A stretch of DNA of 64,000 nucleotides from Pigmentiphaga aceris (GCF_008119665.1 NZ_CP043046.1:6101256-6165255); one strand, 5' to 3'; shown: positions 12,331 to 22,749, numbered from the stretch's first letter. The notes: generated by a model not told the origin, from the sequence alone. Program-made: numbers and translations.

Positions 12331-12801
12331 TTACAGCTGCGCCTTGAGCTGACCGAGCAGGTCCGCGTGCGCGGCGGCGTTCACCTCGCGCTTGAGGATC
12401 TGCTCTGCACCCTTGACCGCCAGCTCGGCAACCGCATCGCGCAATTGCTCGCGCGCACGTTGTTGCTCTTGCTGGGCATCAAGCTTGGCTTGCGCCAGGA
12501 TGCGTGCGCGCTCGGCTTCAGCTTCTTGACGAGCCTGTTCGATCACGGCGGCGGCCTGCTTGTCGGCATCGGCCAGGCGCGACTGGTTGTCGGCCTTGGT
12601 GGATGCTTCGATCAAGCTGACGCGCGCCTGTGCCTGTGCCAGTTCGGCCTTGCCGCGATCGGCAGCCGCCAGGCCATCGGCGATCTTCGCCCGACGTTCC
12701 TCGATGGCCTTCATCAGGGGCGGCCACACGAATTTCATCGTGAAGACAGCCAGGATGAAGAACACGAGCGTCTGGAAGATAAGAGTCGCGTTCAGATTCA
12801 C
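12331..12801 (-). CDS. atpF: ATP synthase Fo subunit b
   Basis: Peripheral stalk: one N-terminal membrane helix ([20 protein letters not shown]) followed by a long Ala/Glu/Gln/Arg-rich coiled coil that dimerises and reaches subunit delta. The 156 residues match the usual length. The start is GTG, with an AAGGA ribosome-binding site about 10 nt upstream. An upstream ATG in this frame is not supported. Confidence 0.96.
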   Translation of the reverse strand: MNLNATLIFQTLVFFILAVFTMKFVWPPLMKAIEERRAKIADGLAAADRGKAELAQAQARVSLIEASTKADNQSRLADADKQAAAVIEQARQEAEAERARILAQAKLDAQQEQQRAREQLRDAVAELAVKGAEQILKREVNAAAHADLLGQLKAQL

Positions 12802-12897
12802 GGTAAGTATCCTTCTTCGTTAATGAACATCATCCGCATGCGGCAGGTTAGGCCTTCTAGGGGGCCTGCCACAAGGGAGGCATCTTGAAGGAGGCTA

Positions 12898-14159
<1,262 letters not shown>

Positions 14160-14216
14160 CGTGAAAAGCGACCCTTACCTAAAAATGACCAGCTAGATTT
14201 TTCGGCCGGAAGGGGC

Positions 14217-14945
14217 TTAACGCCCTTTCCGCTGGATGCTGTCCAAGGCCAGCATCACCCAATAACTTTTCAGAGCGGCGATCAAGCCTGCCAGCAATGC
14301 CGGCCAGACAATCAGCGCGCCTCCCAACTTCACCACCAGTACCAAGAGCAGTACGACGGCGCCAATCTTCACAAACTCACCCACCAGGACGGTGGTACTG
14401 CTGCCGCCATCGGGTCGCAGCGAATTCATCAGCAGCTTGAAAGCCAGCAGGGAATTCGGCAACGTCACGCAAGCTGCGCCCAACAACCCCGATAACCCGG
14501 CATTCACGCCGCCGATCAACAACGCGATCAGCGCAACGACCACACACACCGTCCACTGCACTGCCACCGATCGCACCAGACTTTGCTGCGATTCCCGCCG
14601 CAATTGCGCCACCACTTCGGGCGACACCGGTACAACGGGTTCTTGTATTTCGTCTTTCCCGCGCCTGCCGCCGGCAAACGCGTCGTCATCTTCCCAGGTC
14701 TTCCAGCCTTGCTTCGGTGCGCCCGCATTGCTGCGTCTTGCCGCCCGATTGCTGCCGGAACTGCCTGCACTCCGAGGAAAATCTTTCCCGGCACCCTTGC
14801 CGCCAGCAGATTTGCCCACAACTACATTGCCTGGATGGGTGGTACGGGCCGATGAGCCTGCGCCGCCCGCATCCGTGCGGGTATTGCCGGTCTTGCTGCT
14901 ACTGGTCTTACGAGAATTTCGGATATTGCCGGTCTTTTTTGACAT
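14217..14945 (-). CDS. atpI: AtpI-like ATP synthase assembly protein with long basic N-terminal extension
   Basis: AtpI helps assemble or stabilise the c-ring. The C-terminal ~120 residues contain four hydrophobic helices (for example TVCVVVALIALLIGGVNAGL and VKIGAVVLLLVLVVKLGGAL), and the position directly before atpB is the expected one. Unusually, the first ~110 of 242 residues are a low-complexity, positively charged Ser/Gly/Lys/Arg/Thr/Asn-rich tract, probably disordered (SKKTGNIRNSRKTSSSKTGN and similar). Normal AtpI proteins are about 100-170 residues, so this roughly doubles the length. An internal start is possible but I see no strong one. 57 bp separate it from atpB. Confidence 0.8.
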   Translation of the reverse strand: MSKKTGNIRNSRKTSSSKTGNTRTDAGGAGSSARTTHPGNVVVGKSAGGKGAGKDFPRSAGSSGSNRAARRSNAGAPKQGWKTWEDDDAFAGGRRGKDEIQEPVVPVSPEVVAQLRRESQQSLVRSVAVQWTVCVVVALIALLIGGVNAGLSGLLGAACVTLPNSLLAFKLLMNSLRPDGGSSTTVLVGEFVKIGAVVLLLVLVVKLGGALIVWPALLAGLIAALKSYWVMLALDSIQRKGR

Positions 14946-15400
14946 TCAGCGCACTGCCACTCCACTACCACTCAGCGGATAGATGTTCAGAAACTTCCAC
15001 CCGCTGCCGTCATCGTTCGTAGCGCCATGACAAGGTTGGGATCAGCTTGGGGCAACGGCTCAGTGCTTGTTGCTCAAGTCTTATGCTCAAGACTTGCTAA
15101 GCCCGTTCTACCCACCATCTCGGCCCAACTCGCACCTATCACGCGCAAACACAGCAGAAAATAGGGTGCCGTCAAACCCAAAGAGTATAGCCTTATATCA
15201 AGCTGTAAGGCAAACGACAGCAAGTAAAAAGCGCTTTTGAATCAATCACCTGTGTAACAACCAGGGGAAAAAGCCTCACGATGGTGCAGCGTTGGGGGGC
15301 GAGTATATCGCCCCTTGCCCGCTCGTGGTCTTTTGTCGCAATGCAGCACGCACAAGCCATTCGGTAGTGAGTGCTTGCTTTACAACAATTCGATGCTTGA
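14946..15400. other. Intergenic region between parB and atpI
   Basis: 455 bp with no convincing gene. It should contain the atp operon promoter (best candidate at 15184-15213) and the 3' end of the mnmG-parB transcript. A 7-bp GC-rich hairpin (GGGGCGA / TCGCCCC) lies near 15297-15315 without a T-run. Confidence 0.5.
15184..15213 (-). promoter_or_regulatory. Candidate sigma-70 promoter for the atp operon
   Basis: On the minus strand TTGCCT and TATACT are separated by 18 bp, with AT-rich sequence around them. The site lies about 240 bp upstream of atpI. The match is moderate and was found by eye only. Confidence 0.4.
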
Positions 15401-16294
15401 TCAGCTATCGATGGCGCTGCCCAGTCCCTGCTTTTCCAGCAACGAAGACAGGTGCTCCCAGCCGTGGAAGGCAATCACGATCTGTCCTTTGTCACGCGCA
15501 CCAAGCTTGAGCTTGACCTCCGTGCCCAGCTGATCGGACAGGGCCTCTTCCAAACGCGTCACGTCACGCGCCTGGACCTTGCTGCGGCGAACGGGTGCGT
15601 CCCCTTCGGCAAGCAGTTTGGCCACCAACTTTTCTGCCTCACGAACCGACAGACGGCGTGCCACGATCTGGTTCGCCAGCTGAATCTGTGCTGCTGCGTC
15701 CACAGCCAACAGCGCGCGGGCATGTCCCATCTCCAGATCGCCGGCCAGCAACATGGTCTGCACCGGTGCAGCCAGGTTCAGCAGACGCAACAGGTTCGTG
15801 GTGGCTGACCGGGATCGGCCAACGGCTTGCGCCGCCTGCTCGTGAGTCAGACCGAATTCGTGGATCAGCCGCTGCACGCCTTGCGCCTCTTCCAGCGCGT
15901 TCAGGTCTTCACGCTGCAGGTTTTCGATCAAGGCCATGATCGCTGCGCGATCATCGGCCACGTCGCGGACCATCACCGGTACTTCTTCAAGCCCCGCCAG
16001 TTGCGCAGCGCGGAAGCGTCGCTCACCGGCAATGATCTCGTAGCGCCCTTCCCCGATCGGACGCACCAGCAGCGGCTGCATCACGCCCTGGGTGCGGATC
16101 GAGTCCGCCAGTTCGGCCAGCGCACCTTCGTCCATGCGGGTACGGGGCTGATATTTGCCTGCTTGCAGCACCGTGACCGGCAAGGACGACGGACTCGTAT
16201 CCACCTCGCGGGCAACCAGCGAGAGTGCGCCGGGTGCGTCTTCGCCCAACAACGCATCGAGGCCGCGGCCGAGTCCCTTGGTTTTCTTGACCAT
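15401..16294 (-). CDS. parB: Chromosome-partitioning protein ParB
   Basis: CTP-dependent DNA clamp that loads at parS and organises the origin region for segregation by ParA. It begins with the family N-terminus MVKKTKGLGRGLDALLG. The CTP-binding motif YEIIAGERRFRAAQLAG lies near residue 90. The HTH ALEEAQGVQRLIHEFGLTHE and QAAQAVGRSRSATTNLLRLL follows, and a C-terminal dimer domain ends the 297-residue protein. I start at MVKK rather than nine codons upstream. Predicted targets are the three parS sites at 21432-21601. Confidence 0.96.
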   Translation of the reverse strand: MVKKTKGLGRGLDALLGEDAPGALSLVAREVDTSPSSLPVTVLQAGKYQPRTRMDEGALAELADSIRTQGVMQPLLVRPIGEGRYEIIAGERRFRAAQLAGLEEVPVMVRDVADDRAAIMALIENLQREDLNALEEAQGVQRLIHEFGLTHEQAAQAVGRSRSATTNLLRLLNLAAPVQTMLLAGDLEMGHARALLAVDAAAQIQLANQIVARRLSVREAEKLVAKLLAEGDAPVRRSKVQARDVTRLEEALSDQLGTEVKLKLGARDKGQIVIAFHGWEHLSSLLEKQGLGSAIDS

Positions 16295-16360
16295 GTCGAT
16301 AAGACCTGTTTCGTGATTCATGTGAAGCGCCGCAGCGTCATGCGCGCGGTCGAGCGGGTG

Positions 16361-17173
16361 TCAGCCCGCAAAATTATCTGGCGCTCTGCGATACCAGTAC
16401 GCAAAGCGATCTTGAAAACCATATTGGCAATACAGGTTGCGCGCGGGAGTGTTGCTGGCTGCCACCTGCAACACGGCATGTTGTGCCCCGTGCGCCACCG
16501 CTGCCCCCATGGCCGATGCCAGCAGGCTTCGGCCGATTCCCAGCCCACGGGTATTGGGATCGACCACCAGGTCGTAGATGCCCGCCAGCGTATCGTCCAG
16601 CACCACCAGCACGCCGCCCACACAACGTCGGCGATGCATGGCCAACAAGGGCATCGCATCCATCGGCAGCTGCAATAGCTGGGCGACGTTGCTTTCGCTG
16701 TATTGCTCTGGCACCCCCAGCCGGCGGCCGATCTCGCGGGCGAATCGTTCGCGATCGACCAGCTCGAAATGCAGGCCGGTGTCAGGCATTTCAGGTGGAT
16801 GCGACAGATCGGCCGCCATCATGCGCCGATCGTCCACGGCTTCGAAACCACGCAGCGCCAGTGCTGCGTCGAGTTCTATCGGCTGGGAAAACGGCGAAAT
16901 CCGCACTGTGGTCTTCATGCCATGCCGGGCATACCAGCGCGCGCAGAAACCAAGGCGGGCATCCAGCGTGCCCTGCCCCGGACCCAGCGCGTTGACACAA
17001 CGCGTGCGCAACATGTGGCCGTTGTTCCAACGGATCAGCCACCCGTCGTACATCATCTGTTCACGCGTTGCCGTCGCGTTCAGAAAACTCTCCTCGATCC
17101 GCAAGGACAATGGGTCCTCGACCCGCAGCAACGCGGGCGCAATGGTGGTCGGATCGAAGACCGTCAAGTGCAT
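16361..17173 (-). CDS. GNAT-family N-acetyltransferase between parA and parB
   Basis: About 270 residues. The C-terminal part is a GNAT fold: IYDLVVDPNTRGLGIGRSLL carries the acetyl-CoA-binding R-G-x-G-I-G-type motif, followed by AVLQVAASNTPARNLYCQYG and then FQDRFAYWYR. The N-terminal half resembles a second, degenerate acetyltransferase-like module (SFLNATATREQMMYDGWLIR). The acceptor substrate is unknown. The parA stop lies 7 bp from this start, and parB begins about 65 bp after its stop, so it is almost certainly in the par transcript. TTG is possible two codons upstream of the chosen ATG. Confidence 0.8.
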   Translation of the reverse strand: MHLTVFDPTTIAPALLRVEDPLSLRIEESFLNATATREQMMYDGWLIRWNNGHMLRTRCVNALGPGQGTLDARLGFCARWYARHGMKTTVRISPFSQPIELDAALALRGFEAVDDRRMMAADLSHPPEMPDTGLHFELVDRERFAREIGRRLGVPEQYSESNVAQLLQLPMDAMPLLAMHRRRCVGGVLVVLDDTLAGIYDLVVDPNTRGLGIGRSLLASAMGAAVAHGAQHAVLQVAASNTPARNLYCQYGFQDRFAYWYRRAPDNFAG

Positions 17174-17179
17174 ATGCAA

Positions 17180-18040
17180 TCAGAACAGCGAATCGACACG
17201 CGTGATCATTTCTGCACCAAAGGACAGGTAGGCCTGTGCGCCCTTGGATGCCTTGTCGAACACCACACCCGGCAGTCCATAACTAGGCGCTTCGGCCAAA
17301 CGCACGTTGCGCGGAATGAGCGTGGAAAAGACCTTGTCACCGAAGTGGTTTTCCAATTGCGCAGATACCTGCTGCTGCAAGGTGACGCGCGGATCGAACA
17401 TCACCCGCAACAAACCGATGATCGCCAGGTCAGGGTTGATGTTGGCGTGCACCCGCTTGATCGTGTTCACCAGGTCCGACAGACCTTCCAGTGCAAAGTA
17501 CTCGCACTGCATCGGAATGATCACGCCATGGGCGGCGGTCAGTCCGTTCAGCGTCAGCAAGGACAAAGTCGGCGGGCAGTCGATCAGCACGAAGTCGTAG
17601 CTGTTCGACACCTCGGCCAACGCGGTCTTCAACTGCTTCTCGCGCGCTTCCAGTTCGACCAGATCCAGCTCGGCACCCGCCAGTTCTCGATTGGCAGGCA
17701 GCACGTCGTAGCCACCCGCCTCGGAACGCACCCGTGCCGTCGCAATATCGGTCTCGCCGATCAGCACCTGATACAGGGTGGTGCTCAGGCTGCGTTTGTC
17801 GATGCCGCTTCCCATCGTGGCATTGCCCTGCGGGTCCAGGTCAACCAACAGCACACGTTTGTCATGCTCGGCCAGCGCAGCAGCCAGATTGACTGCCGTG
17901 GTGGTCTTGCCGACACCGCCTTTCTGATTCGCGATGCAGAACACGCGTGCCGTCGTCGTCGCCGTTTTCTTGGCGGATTTTTTTGCAGGCGCGGTGCCAG
18001 CGTCAGAGGAAGATTGAGTACGGGAGTCTGCCATCGGCAT
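17180..18040 (-). CDS. parA: Chromosome-partitioning ATPase ParA
   Basis: Deviant-Walker ATPase that binds the nucleoid non-specifically and moves ParB-parS complexes. It has the motif NQKGGVGKTTTAVNLAAALA near residue 40 and the Walker B-like VLLVDLDPQGNATMG. Residues 1-33 are a Ser/Ala/Lys/Thr-rich extension before the conserved VFCIANQKGG, so the true start may be slightly internal. 286 residues. It is followed by the GNAT gene and parB. Confidence 0.95.
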   Translation of the reverse strand: MPMADSRTQSSSDAGTAPAKKSAKKTATTTARVFCIANQKGGVGKTTTAVNLAAALAEHDKRVLLVDLDPQGNATMGSGIDKRSLSTTLYQVLIGETDIATARVRSEAGGYDVLPANRELAGAELDLVELEAREKQLKTALAEVSNSYDFVLIDCPPTLSLLTLNGLTAAHGVIIPMQCEYFALEGLSDLVNTIKRVHANINPDLAIIGLLRVMFDPRVTLQQQVSAQLENHFGDKVFSTLIPRNVRLAEAPSYGLPGVVFDKASKGAQAYLSFGAEMITRVDSLF

Positions 18041-18096
18041 CTGCTTGAATCTGCTTTCTAGAAAAAGGGTCGGGCGAGCACAGCCCGCCGGACCGG

Positions 18097-18642
18097 TCAG
18101 CGCGCGGTCTGCGGCGTGCGAACCAGCTTCGAGGCGTCGTAGCCGTGGCTGGGCAATTGAGCAAGAATGGTCTGCTCATCGGCCGCAGCCAAGCTCGGCG
18201 TGCGGGACAGTATCCACAGGTATTCGCGCGACGGGGTGCCCACCACTGCGTAACGATAATCATCCGCAAGTGCAATCACCCAGTAGTCTCCCCACACCAT
18301 GGGCAGCCACGACAGCCATGCCGGCGCGAACCGCACCTCAAGGCGGGCCGGCGCACCAGCTGGTCGCGCCAGACCGACCGCTACATCCTGCTTGCCGTCG
18401 GCATGGGTACATTGATTGGTGACCTCGATGCGCTCCGCATCGATCAGGCGATAGGTCGCCGTGGTGTCACGCACGCAGTCTTTCTGGAACCGGTTGGGGT
18501 AATTGGCAACTTCGTACCAGGTGCCCATGTAACGCGTCACATCCAATGTCGGTATCGATTCCAGCGGTGCAACTTGCGCTGTCGCGCTGGCGCACACGCT
18601 GACGATCAGCGCGGCAAGACCTCGGCGCACCCAGGTCGTCAT
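18097..18642 (-). CDS. Exported lipocalin (Blc-like)
   Basis: About 181 residues. An N-terminal signal (RRGLAALIVSVCASATAQ) is followed by the lipocalin signature GTWYEVANYPNRFQKDC and the family segments ATYRLIDAERIEVTNQC and GDYWVIALADDYRYAVVG. Blc proteins bind lysophospholipids or fatty acids in the envelope. The Cys in the signal region is preceded by Val, so a canonical lipobox is not obvious and a soluble periplasmic form is plausible. Its ATG overlaps the rsmG stop (ATGA), implying translational coupling. A lipocalin is an unexpected member of the mnmG-rsmG-parA transcript. Confidence 0.85.
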   Translation of the reverse strand: MTTWVRRGLAALIVSVCASATAQVAPLESIPTLDVTRYMGTWYEVANYPNRFQKDCVRDTTATYRLIDAERIEVTNQCTHADGKQDVAVGLARPAGAPARLEVRFAPAWLSWLPMVWGDYWVIALADDYRYAVVGTPSREYLWILSRTPSLAAADEQTILAQLPSHGYDASKLVRTPQTAR

Positions 18643-19349
18643 GAGGCCACCTCGTTGTCCGCAGTGCGCTTCATCCAGACGATGCAGCGCTGCGCCGACA
18701 GGCGCGGCACGAACAAGTTGGTCACGCCTTCCACCGCCCACTGCTTCTGGTCGCGGATGGCTGCCATTTCATCATCGGGCTGATGCCCTTTCATTGCCGT
18801 CAACAACCCGCCCGGGCGGACATGACGGCCAGCCAGTGCCGCGAAATCCTGCAAGGACGCAAAGGCGCGCGAGACAACGATATCGGCATTGGCCAGCGGC
18901 ATCGCTTCCACCCGCGAATGCACGGCGCTCAGGTTAGGCAACTTCAAGACGCTGGCAACCTGACGGACGAAGGCAACCTTCTTTTCCACCGCGTCAACGC
19001 AGCACACTTTCCACTCGGGCTGGACAATCGCCAGCACCACGCCCGGCAAGCCGCCGCCCGATCCGACGTCCAGGAAACTGGCGGGACCACCTTGCAGACG
19101 TTGTGCGAATTCCGGCACCACGGTCAGGCTGTCGACAATGTGATGCAGCAACATCTGCTGCGGGTCACGGATTGCCGTCAAGTTGTAGGTTGCGTTCCAG
19201 CGCATCATCAGCGCCATGTAATTCAGCAAGGCGTCGATCTGTGCGTGGCGCAAGGGAAGACGCAGTTTGGCTGCGTCGGTTTCAAGCTGGGCTGCAAATA
19301 CTGCGCCGTTGAAAGGTGCGGTCGTCGGGTTCTGGGTGGTATCCATCAT
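18639..19349 (-). CDS. rsmG: 16S rRNA (guanine-527-N7)-methyltransferase RsmG
   Basis: SAM-dependent methyltransferase that modifies G527 of 16S rRNA. It shows the family segments [20 protein letters not shown] and HHIVDSL, and the SAM motif [17 protein letters not shown]. 236 residues is slightly longer than usual, because of an N-terminal ~20-residue tail. Its start overlaps the mnmG stop, and its own stop overlaps the lipocalin start. Confidence 0.95.
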   Translation of the reverse strand: MMDTTQNPTTAPFNGAVFAAQLETDAAKLRLPLRHAQIDALLNYMALMMRWNATYNLTAIRDPQQMLLHHIVDSLTVVPEFAQRLQGGPASFLDVGSGGGLPGVVLAIVQPEWKVCCVDAVEKKVAFVRQVASVLKLPNLSAVHSRVEAMPLANADIVVSRAFASLQDFAALAGRHVRPGGLLTAMKGHQPDDEMAAIRDQKQWAVEGVTNLFVPRLSAQRCIVWMKRTADNEVAS

Positions 19350-21268
19350 GCCGCTGCCGTGGTGTCACGGCGTCCGTATTGCAAACGTTTCAGATGAATC
19401 AGCAGCAGTGAAATCGCAGCCGGCGTCATGCCGGAGATGCGACTGGCCTGGCCTACCGTTTCGGGCAAATGCGTCTTGAGTTTCTGGCGAACTTCAAAGG
19501 ACAGGCTGCGCACCGCGTCGTAGTCGATATCGGCGGGGATGCGGTGATTTTCGTGGCCAGCCTGTTTCTGCACTTCATCCAACTGACGTGCGATATACCC
19601 TTCGTACTTGACCTGGATTTCGATCTGTTCGGCCACGATGGGGTCAGCTTCACCCGGCCCAGCCAGCAAGCTGTCATCGGCCAGGCGGGCAGCCATCAGT
19701 GCCTCGTAAGACACGTTCGGGCGCTTGAGCAGATCGAACAGGGAATATTCACGCTCGATCGCCTTGCCCAGCAAGGGTTCGGCAATGGCCGCCGTCAAAA
19801 TGCGCGGATTGACCCAGGTAGCGCGCAGGCGCTGCACTTCCCGCTCGATGGCATCACGCTTGCGGTTGAAGGCATCCCAGCGGATGTCATCGACCAAGCC
19901 CAGTTCGCGTCCGACTTCGGTCAGACGAAGATCGGCATTGTCTTCCCGCAGGCTCAGGCGATATTCCGCGCGCGAAGTGAACATGCGATACGGCTCGGTC
20001 ACCCCCCGGGTGATCAGGTCATCTACCATCACGCCCAGATACGCTTCATCGCGACGCGGTGTCCACGGTTCGTCATTGCGTGCAAATCGGGCAGCGTTGA
20101 TGCCGGCCAGCAGACCTTGGGCAGCCGCCTCTTCGTAGCCTGTGGTGCCGTTGATCTGGCCGGCGAAGAACAGCCCTTCGATTTGGCGCGATTGCAGCGA
20201 CGAGGTCAGTCCACGCGGGTCGAAGTAGTCGTATTCGATCGCATAACCCGGACGCAAGATGAATGCGTTTTCCAGGCCGGGCAACGAGTGAATCAACTCA
20301 AGCTGCACATCGAAGGGCAAGCTGGTCGACACACCGTTCGGATAAAACTCGTTGGTGGTCAGGCCTTCGGGCTCCAGGAAAATCTGGTGCGATTCCTTGT
20401 CCGCGAAGCGATGGATCTTGTCTTCGATCGACGGGCAGTAACGCGGCCCCACGCCCTCGATCACACCGGTGTACATCGGCGACCGATCCAGACCAGCACG
20501 AATGATGTCGTGGGTGCGGGCGTTGGTATGGGTCACCCAGCACGGCACTTGTTTGGGATGCATCGCGGCATTGCCCAAATACGAGAACACCGGCACCGGG
20601 TCCAGGTCACCGGGTTGTTCAGCAAGCTTGCTGAAATCGATGGTGCGCCCATCGATACGCGGCGGCGTACCGGTTTTCAACCGACCTTGCGGCAACGCAA
20701 GTTCCTGCAGTCGCTTGCCCAAGGACTGCGCCGGCGGGTCCCCTGCCCTGCCTGCCGGATAGTGGGACAGGCCCACGTGAATCAATCCGTTCAGGAAGGT
20801 ACCGGCCGTGACCACCACCGAGCGCGCGCGAAAGCGCAGACCAACCTGCGTGACTGCGCCGACAACCTTGTTGCCTTCAACCATCAGGTCGTCAACAGCT
20901 TGCTGGAAGAGCCACAGGTTTGGCTGATTTTCCAAGCGGCTTCGAATCGACTGCTTGTAGATAATTCGATCTGCTTGAGCACGCGTGGCACGTACTGCCG
21001 GGCCTTTCGATCCGTTCAAGATACGAAACTGGATGCCGGCCTCATCGGTGGCAATGGCCATCGCTCCGCCCAGGGCATCGATCTCTTTGACAAGATGGCC
21101 TTTGCCGATCCCGCCAATGGAAGGATTGCAAGACATCTGCCCCAGGGTCTCGATGTTATGGGTGAGCAGCAGGGTTTTGCTGCCGGAACGCGCGGCGGCC
21201 AATGCTGCCTCGGTGCCGGCGTGACCGCCGCCCACGACAATGACGTCGAATTCGCTTGGGTACAACAT
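19346..21268 (-). CDS. mnmG: tRNA uridine-34 carboxymethylaminomethyl modification enzyme MnmG (GidA)
   Basis: FAD-binding partner of MnmE that installs the cmnm5 group on U34 of tRNAs. The N-terminal FAD motif [20 protein letters not shown] is followed by [19 protein letters not shown]. The second signature [20 protein letters not shown] and the C-terminal MnmE-binding helical domain are present. 640 residues is normal. It is the first gene of the mnmG-rsmG-lipocalin-parA-GNAT-parB run. Upstream lies the parS-containing non-coding block. Confidence 0.97.
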   Translation of the reverse strand: MLYPSEFDVIVVGGGHAGTEAALAAARSGSKTLLLTHNIETLGQMSCNPSIGGIGKGHLVKEIDALGGAMAIATDEAGIQFRILNGSKGPAVRATRAQADRIIYKQSIRSRLENQPNLWLFQQAVDDLMVEGNKVVGAVTQVGLRFRARSVVVTAGTFLNGLIHVGLSHYPAGRAGDPPAQSLGKRLQELALPQGRLKTGTPPRIDGRTIDFSKLAEQPGDLDPVPVFSYLGNAAMHPKQVPCWVTHTNARTHDIIRAGLDRSPMYTGVIEGVGPRYCPSIEDKIHRFADKESHQIFLEPEGLTTNEFYPNGVSTSLPFDVQLELIHSLPGLENAFILRPGYAIEYDYFDPRGLTSSLQSRQIEGLFFAGQINGTTGYEEAAAQGLLAGINAARFARNDEPWTPRRDEAYLGVMVDDLITRGVTEPYRMFTSRAEYRLSLREDNADLRLTEVGRELGLVDDIRWDAFNRKRDAIEREVQRLRATWVNPRILTAAIAEPLLGKAIEREYSLFDLLKRPNVSYEALMAARLADDSLLAGPGEADPIVAEQIEIQVKYEGYIARQLDEVQKQAGHENHRIPADIDYDAVRSLSFEVRQKLKTHLPETVGQASRISGMTPAAISLLLIHLKRLQYGRRDTTAAA

Positions 21269-21431
21269 GAGAGAAATCCAGAAGAAGACCTGCAGGACGC
21301 GCGACGCGCTTATCTGACGTTAAAAACGTAGACGCTTGTATGGGCCAGAACCAAAGATTATAGGAGTGCACGCAGTGATAAGCGAGCCCGCCGGTACTGT
21401 CAGGTCTACATCAAGGGGCTGTTTCTATCGA

Positions 21432-21447
21432 TGTTCCACGTGAAACA
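21432..21447. promoter_or_regulatory. parS site 1
   Basis: TGTTCCACGTGAAACA. It matches the chromosomal parS consensus TGTTNCACGTGNAACA at every fixed position. ParB from the downstream par genes should load here. Confidence 0.92.
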
Positions 21448-21509
21448 ACAGTCTGGATAAGCTGACTGAGGTTTGGAGATTGGTCCCTTCACGAAGATTA
21501 ACGGGACTA

Positions 21510-21525
21510 TGTTTCACGTGGAACA
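21510..21525. promoter_or_regulatory. parS site 2
   Basis: TGTTTCACGTGGAACA, a full match to the parS consensus, 78 bp from site 1. Confidence 0.93.
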
Positions 21526-21585
21526 TTGGAAGTGGGATGCTTTGTTCCAGTGTTGGTGCTGAGTTGATTGCGTGCGCGGCGGGTA

Positions 21586-21601
21586 TGTTTCACGTGGAAC
21601 A
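21586..21601. promoter_or_regulatory. parS site 3
   Basis: TGTTTCACGTGGAACA, identical to site 2 and 76 bp from it. The even spacing of the three sites is about seven helical turns. Confidence 0.93.
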
Positions 21602-21680
21602 TTGTTGGATTTGCGCCGGATATACATGGTTCTTGGTTGGTGTTTTATGGCTGGTTTGTAGAGCTATGTAGCGCCATGCA

Positions 21681-22090
21681 GCCAGTCGCGGGTGTCGGGG
21701 GCGCGTCGCCTGCCCCGCTAGACCTACGCGTCGGGTCTCCCGCCCTCCACGTCGTCCAGAAGGGCAGCCGCCACGCCCCCGACACCCACGCCTTCAAAGC
21801 GGTTTGGTTAAAAGCTGATCCCGCCTTTGGGCGTGCCGTGATTTTCTGGCTGCCATGTGCTGGATGCGGTTCTCGGCATTTGGTGGCCACCGTTCTTAGC
21901 CACAACGCGGCTGGCCTTCGGGATTAGCTGTCCAGGTCGCCACGAAGCGAGTCAGCGGCTCACGTTTCTGACCGTATATCAGTGGCCTTTTGCAGCAGCG
22001 CCACTCAACAAGATCGCGCTCCTGCTTGGTGGTGGGGTGACACGGAAGCGGGTGGCCGCGCATCAGGTAATGCGACGAAAAGGCGGGGCG
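21681..22090 (+). repeat. Left arm of a large inverted repeat; structured element copy 1
   Basis: About 410 bp, roughly three-quarters identical by eye to the reverse complement of 22335-22749. At its outer end GGGTGTCGGGGGCG (21690-21703) and CGCCCCCGACACCC (21774-21787) form a perfect 14-bp stem enclosing a 70-nt loop. The loop is closed again by CTGCCC (21710-21715) and GGGCAG (21762-21767) and includes a small AGACC/GGGTCT hairpin. The inner half carries conserved blocks such as TTCTGGCTGC, GGTTCTCGGCATTT and TTGGTGGTGGGGTGACAC. Not recognised as a known RNA or transposon end. Confidence 0.75.
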
Positions 22091-22100
22091 TCGACGATCT

Positions 22101-22300
22101 GTGCTTTTCAGGTTTGAGCGTAAGCGGGCCGAGCGGCAGCTTGAGTACGGACGTACCCTGACGGATACGTTTTTGGCAGCGAGCTGCTGCTGGCAGAACG
22201 TCGTGCAGTCCGAGCAATGGGTCTGTCTCGTTCGATTGTCAGCATGCTCAACCTACCAAGCGTTCCTCAATTTCACGTTAGCAATCGACGTTCACATTAG
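22101..22300 (+). pseudogene. Possible frameshifted gene remnant between the inverted arms
   Basis: Reading from 22101 gives RFERKRAERQLEYGRTLTDT, then FLAAS. After the T5 run at 22170-22174 the next plausible protein continues in another frame as ELLLAERRAVRAMGLSRSIV and then SMLNLP, ending at a TAG near 22300. The second part looks like a helix-turn-helix of ParB/RepB type. This is a weak call based on amino-acid texture only. Confidence 0.25.
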
Positions 22301-22334
22301 GCTTTCAACTCTCACGCTTAGCCGCCCCCACCAC

Positions 22335-22749
22335 GTTTGCCGCCACCCTTCTCCGCATGCCGTGACGCGGCGGCCACCCGCTTCGGTGTCACCCCACCAC
22401 CAAGCAAGCGCGCAAATTTCCTTGAGTGGCATTGCTGTAAAAGGCTGCTGAAGAACCTACCGAATTGCGAGCCGGAGGCGTCGCTTCGTGGCGACCTAGC
22501 CAGCCAATCCCCCGAGGCCAGCCGCGTGGCGATCAAGAATGGTGGCCAATAAATGCCGAGAACCAAGTCCAGCACCAAGCAGCCAGAAGAACAAAAACCG
22601 CCCAAAGGCGGCATGCGCAGCTAACCAAGAAAGCCTGAAGGCGTGGGTGGTGGGGCCGGGTCGGCTGCCCTTCTGGACAAGGTGGAGGGCGGAGACCCGA
22701 CGCCAAGGTCAAGCGGGGCAGACGAGCCGGCCCCACCACCCGCGACTGA
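22335..22749 (-). repeat. Right arm of a large inverted repeat; structured element copy 2
   Basis: Inverted copy of 21681-22090. Its outer stem is GGGTGGTGGGGCCGG (22645-22659) with CCGGCCCCACCACCC (22727-22741), 15 bp and perfect. It differs from the left-arm stem at several positions, yet each difference is matched on the opposite strand of the stem. The loop is more conserved than the stem. On the minus strand it also contains CCGCC-TTTG-GGCGG followed by TTTTTG (about 22592-22611), which looks like an intrinsic terminator and is degenerate in copy 1. Confidence 0.75.

Noticed and set aside
21857..22117. Short frames on the two inverted arms whose translations resemble each other (LLGGGVT-KRVAA)
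   Set aside because: The similarity follows from the nucleotide repeat; the arms differ by indels that break frames, there is no good ribosome-binding site, and the conserved stems argue for structure instead of coding. Not fully excluded.
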